Origin: Comamonadaceae bacterium
GTDB taxonomy: Bacteria > Pseudomonadota > Gammaproteobacteria > Burkholderiales > Burkholderiaceae_C
Length of the DNA: 60,525 nt
Reading direction: 5' to 3'
Assembly (NCBI GenBank): GCA_014190675.1
Contig: BJGT01000006.1
Coordinates: forward strand, 1 to 60,525
Part shown: one piece after another, positions 55,864 through 60,525 of the stretch
Numbering within the stretch: the first letter of the stretch is position 1
Layout of the letters: every line of letters begins with the position of its first letter
Program-made: the position numbers and the translations under genes
Notes under the pieces: generated by a model
Databases searched by the model: none
What the model saw: the letters and a program-made list of their open reading frames with translations, nothing else
What the model was told of the DNA's origin: nothing

Positions 55864-57507
55864 ATGCCCAGCGACATCTACAACCAGGCGCTGGAGCGCA
55901 ATCAGGCTAACCATACGGCCCTGTCGCCCTTGAGCTTTTTGGCCCGCGCGGCCAGCGTCTATCCGCAACGCCCATCGGTGCTGCATGGCGAAAGCCGCTA
56001 CACCTGGGCCCAAACTTACCAGCGCTGCCGGCAACTTGCCAGCGCCCTGGCGCAACGCGGTATTGGCGTGGGCGACACCGTGGCCGCCATGCTGCCCAAC
56101 ACGCCGCCAATGTTCGAGGCCCACTTTGGCGTACCGATGCTGGGCGCCGTGCTGAACGCTCTGAACACCCGGCTGGATGCAGCCGCAATTGCTTTTATGC
56201 TGGAACACGGTGAGGCACGGGTGCTGATCACCGACCGGGAGTTCTCTGCCACGATTGCCAAGGCGCTGGCCTTGATGACCAGCCCCAGGCCCCTGGTGAT
56301 TGATGTTGACGACCCGATGCATGTGGGGGGCGACTTGATTGGCGAGCTTGGCTACGAGGCATTTTTGGCCCAGGGTGATCCGCAATTCGACTGGCGCCTG
56401 CCCGGCGACGAATGGGACGCGATTGCGCTGAACTACACCTCGGGCACCACCGGCAACCCCAAGGGGGTGGTCACGCACCACCGGGGCGCCTACCTCAATG
56501 CGGTCTCCAACGTCATCACCTGGACCTTGCCGCAGCACCCGGTCTACCTGTGGACGCTGCCCATGTTCCACTGCAACGGCTGGTGCTTTCCTTGGACCCT
56601 GGCGCTGCAGGCCGGCGTGAGCGTGTGCCTTCGCCGGGTCGACCCAGCGTTGATTTTTCCGCTGATCCGCGAGCACCGGGTCAGCCATCTGTGCGGCGCG
56701 CCCATCGTCTACGGCCTGCTGATCAACGCGCCCGAAGCGCTGCGCTCGGGCATCAACCACCCGGTGTCAGGCCTGATCGCAGGGGCGGCGCCACCGGCGG
56801 CCATCATCGAGGGCTGCGAGCGCATCGGTATCGACATCACGCATGTGTACGGACTCACCGAGGTGTATGGCCCAGCTGCGGTGTGCGCCAAGCAGCCCGA
56901 ATGGGCTGGGCTACCTATCAGCGAACGCGCCACCCTGAACGCCCGACAGGGTGTGGCTTACCCCTTGCAGGAGGCCATTGCCGTGTTCGACCCGCTCACC
57001 CTGGAGGAGGTACCGGCTGACGGACAGAGCCTGGGCGAAATATTCTTTCGCGGCAACCTGGTGATGAAGGGCTATCTAAAAAACCCGCAGGCCACGCAAG
57101 AAGCCTTTGCCGCAGGCTGGTTCCACACCGGCGACCTGGCGGTGGTTTACCCGGACGGCTACATCAAGATTCGAGACCGCAGCAAGGACGTGATCATCTC
57201 CGGCGGCGAAAACATCTCCAGTCTGGAGGTCGAAGACGTTCTTTACCGCCACCCCAGCGTCCTGGTGGCCGCGGTGGTGGCACGGCCGGATGCCACTTGG
57301 GGCGAGGTGCCCTGCGCCTTTGTCGAGGTGCGCGACTCCGACAGCGTGAGCGAAGCCGACATCATCGCGCACTGCCGCGCCAGCCTGGCCCGCTTCAAAG
57401 TACCCAAGCAGGTTGTGTTTGGCCCACTGCCCAAGACCTCCACCGGAAAAATCCAGAAATTTGCACTGCGTGAGCAACTGCGCTCGGCCTCGGCAATCGA
57501 CGAATAA
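55864..57507 (+). CDS. AMP-forming acyl-CoA synthetase
   Basis: This 547-residue adenylate-forming ligase has the P-loop LNYTSGTTGNPKGVV (about 189-203), HVYGLTEVYGP (A5-type motif), WFHTGDLAVVYPDGYIKIRDRSKDVIISGGENIS, and the C-terminal catalytic Lys in LPKTSTGKIQKF. It resembles medium-chain/methylmercaptopropionate-type CoA ligases, but the acid substrate is not readable. A ribosome site AGGAG precedes the ATG. It is the third gene of the pobA group. Confidence 0.9.
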   Translation: MPSDIYNQALERNQANHTALSPLSFLARAASVYPQRPSVLHGESRYTWAQTYQRCRQLASALAQRGIGVGDTVAAMLPNTPPMFEAHFGVPMLGAVLNALNTRLDAAAIAFMLEHGEARVLITDREFSATIAKALALMTSPRPLVIDVDDPMHVGGDLIGELGYEAFLAQGDPQFDWRLPGDEWDAIALNYTSGTTGNPKGVVTHHRGAYLNAVSNVITWTLPQHPVYLWTLPMFHCNGWCFPWTLALQAGVSVCLRRVDPALIFPLIREHRVSHLCGAPIVYGLLINAPEALRSGINHPVSGLIAGAAPPAAIIEGCERIGIDITHVYGLTEVYGPAAVCAKQPEWAGLPISERATLNARQGVAYPLQEAIAVFDPLTLEEVPADGQSLGEIFFRGNLVMKGYLKNPQATQEAFAAGWFHTGDLAVVYPDGYIKIRDRSKDVIISGGENISSLEVEDVLYRHPSVLVAAVVARPDATWGEVPCAFVEVRDSDSVSEADIIAHCRASLARFKVPKQVVFGPLPKTSTGKIQKFALREQLRSASAIDE

Positions 57508-57648
57508 GGACCAAGCCGCACCAATCGGTCAAGGGGCCCAGCGGCCCCGTGCGAATCGGCTGCCAGCGAGACCAGCCACCAAGCGCCGGGTCTGCAAGGG
57601 GTGACAAGGGGGTAGCATGGACGCTGCTCTAACCCGAGACCTTATCGC

Positions 57649-58470
57649 ATGGAACAAGTCACTTTCATCAACGGCCAGACCCGGCTTTACGCCATCATCG
57701 GCGACCCGATCGAGCAGGTGCGCTCGCCCGAGATGATCACCTGGGAACTGCAGCAACGCGGCATCAATGGGGTTTTGTGCCCGGTGCACATCGCCGAGCC
57801 TGACTTTGACCGGGTGCTGCCCGAACTGCTCAAAATCAGGAATCTGGACGGCCTGATCTTCACCATTCCCTACAAAGCCCGGGCACTGGCCCATGCACAG
57901 TACATTGGCCCACAGGCCCGGGTGATTGGTGCTTTCAATGCCATGGTGCGCCAAGCCGATGGGGCCTGGGCCGGGGAGATGTTTGACGGGCTGGGCTGCT
58001 TGGAGGCCTTTCGCCGGCGTGGCTTCAAGCTCAACGGACAGCGCCTGATGCTGATGGGTCTGGGCGGCGCCGGCATGGCGATTGGCGCAGCCATGGCCGC
58101 AGAGCAGCCCCGGCTGATGCGAATTTTTGACCTCGATGCGGCCCGCTGCGAGCGCATGGCGCAGACGATTGCGCGCATCAGCCCAAACACCGAGGTGCAG
58201 ATTGGCAAGCCCGATACCCAGGGTATGGATGTGTTGCTCAATGCGACGCCGTTGGGCATGCTTGGCGACACCCGCATGGCCATCGATACCAGCAGCCTGC
58301 CCGCGCAGCTGATTGTTTTTGATGCCATCGTGAAGCCCGAACTCACGCCGCTGCTGCGCCTGGCCGAGGCATCGGGCTGCCGCACCGTCACAGGCAGGGA
58401 GATGATGGGGGGTCAAATTTCCCGGCTCGTGGACTTCTTCACCGCCAGGGGCGCTGCGCTTTTGAGTTAG
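57649..58470 (+). CDS. Shikimate dehydrogenase-like oxidoreductase
   Basis: The 273-residue AroE-superfamily protein has YAIIGDPIEQVRSPEM (14-29), catalytic K76 (FTIPYK), N97 (GAFNAMV), D113 (FDGLG) and the NAD(P) loop GLGGAG (137-142). Compared with AroE, the substrate SxS motif reads R-S-P and the GxNTD region reads GEMFDG, so it is probably not the biosynthetic shikimate enzyme but a quinate/shikimate-like or aminoshikimate paralogue. The gap of 141 bases before it, with no recognisable element, suggests its own promoter. Confidence 0.82.
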   Translation: MEQVTFINGQTRLYAIIGDPIEQVRSPEMITWELQQRGINGVLCPVHIAEPDFDRVLPELLKIRNLDGLIFTIPYKARALAHAQYIGPQARVIGAFNAMVRQADGAWAGEMFDGLGCLEAFRRRGFKLNGQRLMLMGLGGAGMAIGAAMAAEQPRLMRIFDLDAARCERMAQTIARISPNTEVQIGKPDTQGMDVLLNATPLGMLGDTRMAIDTSSLPAQLIVFDAIVKPELTPLLRLAEASGCRTVTGREMMGGQISRLVDFFTARGAALLS

Positions 58471-58530
58471 AGTTTGGTTGCACCAAACCGGTCTTGTCAC
58501 AGCCCCCCCGGCCAGCACCCCCGAAAAATC

Positions 58531-59184
58531 ATGATCACCATTGACCCCGCCGCCCGCGCAACACTCACCCTCATCGAACACCCCCTGGTGCAGCACAAGC
58601 TCACCTTGATGCGCAACAAAGAGGCCAGCACCAACAGCTTTCGCCGGCTGCTGGGCGAGCTCTCCAGCCTGATGGCCTATGAGGTCTGCCGCGATATGGC
58701 GCTGCAAGACGTGCAGATCGAAACCCCGCTCGAGACCATGACCGGCAAACAAATTGACGGCAAAAAACTGGTGTTTGTGTCGATTCTGCGGGCGGGCAAC
58801 GGCATTCTCGACGGCGTGCTGTCAGTGGTGCCGGGTGCGCGCGTGGGGCATATCGGGCTGTATCGCGACCCAGCCACGCTGCAGGCGGTGGAGTATTACT
58901 TCAAGATGCCACAACACATGCAGGAGCGCGATATTGTGGTGGTTGACCCGATGCTTGCAACCGGTAACTCGGCGGTGGCCGCGGTCACCCGGCTGAAGGC
59001 CTGCAAGCCAAAGTCAATCAAATTTTTATGCCTGCTGACCTGCCCTGAGGGTATCAACGCCTTGCACCGGGCACACCCCGATGTGGCGGTGTACACCGCC
59101 GCCATCGACCGACAACTCAACAGCCACGGCTATATCCTGCCCGGCCTGGGTGACGCCGGAGACCGTATTTTTGGCACCCAATAA
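58531..59184 (+). CDS. upp: Uracil phosphoribosyltransferase
   Basis: Upp salvages uracil with PRPP to give UMP. The 217-residue protein contains [14 protein letters not shown] at the N-terminus, [16 protein letters not shown], the PRPP loop [13 protein letters not shown] (about 140-152) and the uracil-binding C-terminus [16 protein letters not shown]. The ATG at 58531 is chosen because the family begins about here. No uracil permease is adjacent. Confidence 0.96.
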   Translation: MITIDPAARATLTLIEHPLVQHKLTLMRNKEASTNSFRRLLGELSSLMAYEVCRDMALQDVQIETPLETMTGKQIDGKKLVFVSILRAGNGILDGVLSVVPGARVGHIGLYRDPATLQAVEYYFKMPQHMQERDIVVVDPMLATGNSAVAAVTRLKACKPKSIKFLCLLTCPEGINALHRAHPDVAVYTAAIDRQLNSHGYILPGLGDAGDRIFGTQ

Positions 59185-59197
59185 GCGGCCCTGCTAC

Positions 59198-59236
59198 CCG
59201 AGCCAGCTAACCGAGCCAGCTAACCGGCTCAGCTAA
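59198..59236. repeat. 13-bp tandem repeat between upp and relA
   Basis: CCGAGCCAGCTAA occurs twice exactly (59198-59210, 59211-59223), followed by a third, diverged copy CCGGCTCAGCTAA (59224-59236). GAGCC and GGCTC in neighbouring copies can pair, so a small hairpin between the two convergent genes is possible. There is no T run. Confidence 0.85.
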
Positions 59237-59241
59237 GCGGA

Positions 59242-60525
59242 TCAGCGCCGCCGGGCCGTGCGTACGCCGGGCAGGTCGGCGACGATGCCCAGCACCCGGG
59301 CCAGCCGGGCAGCGTCGGACACCTCGACTGTGAAGGTCATCCAGGCGATGCCCTTGATGGACTGGGTTTGCACCGCAATCACATTGGTTTTTTCTTTGGT
59401 GAAGACCTCTGAAATATCGCGCAACAGACCCTGCCGGTCGGTCGCTTGTACCGCCACATCAACCGGATAAACCGCTGGAACAGCACCCTGGGGCAGACCC
59501 CACGCGACCTCGATCACCCGTTCGCCATTACGCGCCAACATCTCGCGCAAATTCGAGCAATCAGCGCGGTGCACGCTGACGCCCTTGCCGCGCGTGACAA
59601 AACCACAGATGGCATCGGGTGGCGCCGGCTTGCAGCACTTGGCCAACTGGGTCATCAGCGAGTCAACCCCCACCACCAGCAGGCCACCCTTGGCCGGCTG
59701 ATCTGTGCTGCGCGGCTTGCGCAGCAGCGGCAGGTCGGCCTCAGTGACGGTTTTGTCAGGCGGTCGCAGCAGCAGCTCGATGTTGCGCAAAGAAAACTCA
59801 TCCTTGCCCACCACCTCGAACAAATCGTCGGCTGCATTGAAGCCCAGCTGGGCCGCCAGGTCGTCCTGCTTGAGGGCGGTGCGGCCCTCGCGTTGCAGCA
59901 GTTTTTCGACTGCCTCGCGGCCCTTGGCAATCGTCTCGTGCAGCGCTTGGGCATTGAACCAGGCCCGCACCTTGGCCCTGGCCCGGTGGCTGACCAGGTA
60001 GCCGATCTCAGCGTTGAGCCAATCGCGCGAGGGGCCGCCCTCCTTGGCCACGGTCACCTCCACGGTCTGGCCATTTTTCAGCGGCGTGTTCAGCGGCACC
60101 ATGACGCCGTCGAGCCGGGCGCCACGGCAGCGGTGGCCCAGGTCGGTGTGCAGGCTGTAGGCAAAATCGACCGCAGTAGCCCCCTGCGGCAGCTCCACAA
60201 TGGCAGCCTCCGGTGTCAGCACATAAATGCGGTCGTCAAACACGCCGGGGCCCTGCGTGCCAGCGAGCTCGCGCTCCCAGGCCAGCAGCTGGCGCAGCAC
60301 CGCGATCTTGGCGTCATAGGCGCCGGTAGCGGACACCCCGGCGTAGCCCTTGACGCCAGCCTCCTTGTAGGCCCAGTGGGCAGCCACACCGTGCTCGGCG
60401 TGCTCGTGCATGGCCTGGGTGCGGATCTGGATTTCTATCGGCTGGCCACGCGCGTCGCGCACGATGGTGTGCAGCGAACGGTAGCCATTGGCCTTGGGCC
60501 GGGCGATGTAGTCGTCAAACTCTTC
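59242..60525 (-). CDS. relA: (p)ppGpp synthetase RelA, C-terminal part (5' end outside window)
   Basis: This is the stringent-response alarmone synthase. The visible 427 residues open inside the synthetase domain ([47 protein letters not shown]). The TGS domain follows ([30 protein letters not shown]), then a helical region, a CC-type zinc/His segment ([25 protein letters not shown]) and an ACT domain ending in GVRTARRR. Motifs fit RelA better than SpoT. The frame stays open to the window edge, so the N-terminal pseudo-hydrolase half is missing here. Confidence 0.93.
   Translation of the reverse strand, partial: EEFDDYIARPKANGYRSLHTIVRDARGQPIEIQIRTQAMHEHAEHGVAAHWAYKEAGVKGYAGVSATGAYDAKIAVLRQLLAWERELAGTQGPGVFDDRIYVLTPEAAIVELPQGATAVDFAYSLHTDLGHRCRGARLDGVMVPLNTPLKNGQTVEVTVAKEGGPSRDWLNAEIGYLVSHRARAKVRAWFNAQALHETIAKGREAVEKLLQREGRTALKQDDLAAQLGFNAADDLFEVVGKDEFSLRNIELLLRPPDKTVTEADLPLLRKPRSTDQPAKGGLLVVGVDSLMTQLAKCCKPAPPDAICGFVTRGKGVSVHRADCSNLREMLARNGERVIEVAWGLPQGAVPAVYPVDVAVQATDRQGLLRDISEVFTKEKTNVIAVQTQSIKGIAWMTFTVEVSDAARLARVLGIVADLPGVRTARRR

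Overview
The window is 60.5 kb of GC-rich chromosome from a betaproteobacterium, most likely Burkholderiales, family Comamonadaceae. The reasons are the housekeeping order yebC-purD-hemF-nadD-rsfS-rlmH-maf, a Bug-type (TctC-like) binding protein, tolB-pal-cpoB beside a tRNA-Lys, and overall codon style. The genus cannot be fixed from sequence alone. Genes are dense with many 1-8 bp start/stop overlaps. There is no IS transposase, phage gene, rRNA or CRISPR array, and no gene-free stretch above 300 bases.

Layout. (1) 0-5.6 kb, minus strand: tRNA-Lys(TTT), the tRNA-modifying tcdA, a YeeE-type sulfur transporter, and cpoB-pal-tolB of the Tol-Pal envelope system without tolQRA beside it. (2) 5.6-12.1 kb: a lipopolysaccharide/surface-sugar block (GT2 glycosyltransferase, msbA, galE, GT4 glycosyltransferase, an SDR lacking its catalytic Tyr, polysaccharide deacetylase), then rng. 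(3) 13.7-18.9 kb: two divergent dimethylglycine/sarcosine dehydrogenase-like flavoproteins, a regulator stub and a palindromic repeat, sitting between rng and maf, which are usually neighbours. (4) 19.0-24.3 kb: the maf-rlmH-rsfS-nadD-hemF-purD-yebC housekeeping operon, then a divergent HerA-like ATPase. (5) 26.1-28.8 kb: an SsuABC/TauABC-type importer of unknown substrate, followed by a convergent BLUF blue-light sensor gene.

(6) 29.4-47.2 kb is the most striking region: two divergent operons, 15 genes, dedicated to acidic-sugar catabolism. The leftward operon carries a family-5 (Dpp-type) importer, three enolase-superfamily sugar-acid dehydratases, an RraA-like aldolase and a mutarotase. 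The rightward operon carries a DHDPS-family lyase, a GntR/FCD repressor, uronate dehydrogenase, an IlvD/Edd-type dehydratase, RidA and a sulfatase-superfamily enzyme of the phosphonate monoester hydrolase type. Between them lie palindromes of the form TTGTC-N-GRCAA, placed as expected for operators of the local GntR repressor. A second copy of the palindromic repeat lies directly in front of the IlvD-type start codon.

(7) 47.2-53.5 kb: a nitronate-monooxygenase-like protein with a Cys cluster, a DnaQ-type exonuclease, and an L-threonate module (ltnD-otnK-otnC plus a Bug binding protein) without the isomerase otnI. (8) 53.7-60.5 kb: pobA, a short CaiB/BaiF CoA-transferase, an acyl-CoA ligase, a divergent shikimate-dehydrogenase-like protein, upp, and the 3' part of relA, cut by the window edge.

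Taken together, a conserved core of envelope, nucleotide, haem and ribosome genes is interleaved with nutrient-scavenging modules for hexuronates/aldarates, threonate, methylated amines, aromatics and possibly sulfonates or phosphonate esters. This would suit an aquatic or plant-litter heterotroph.
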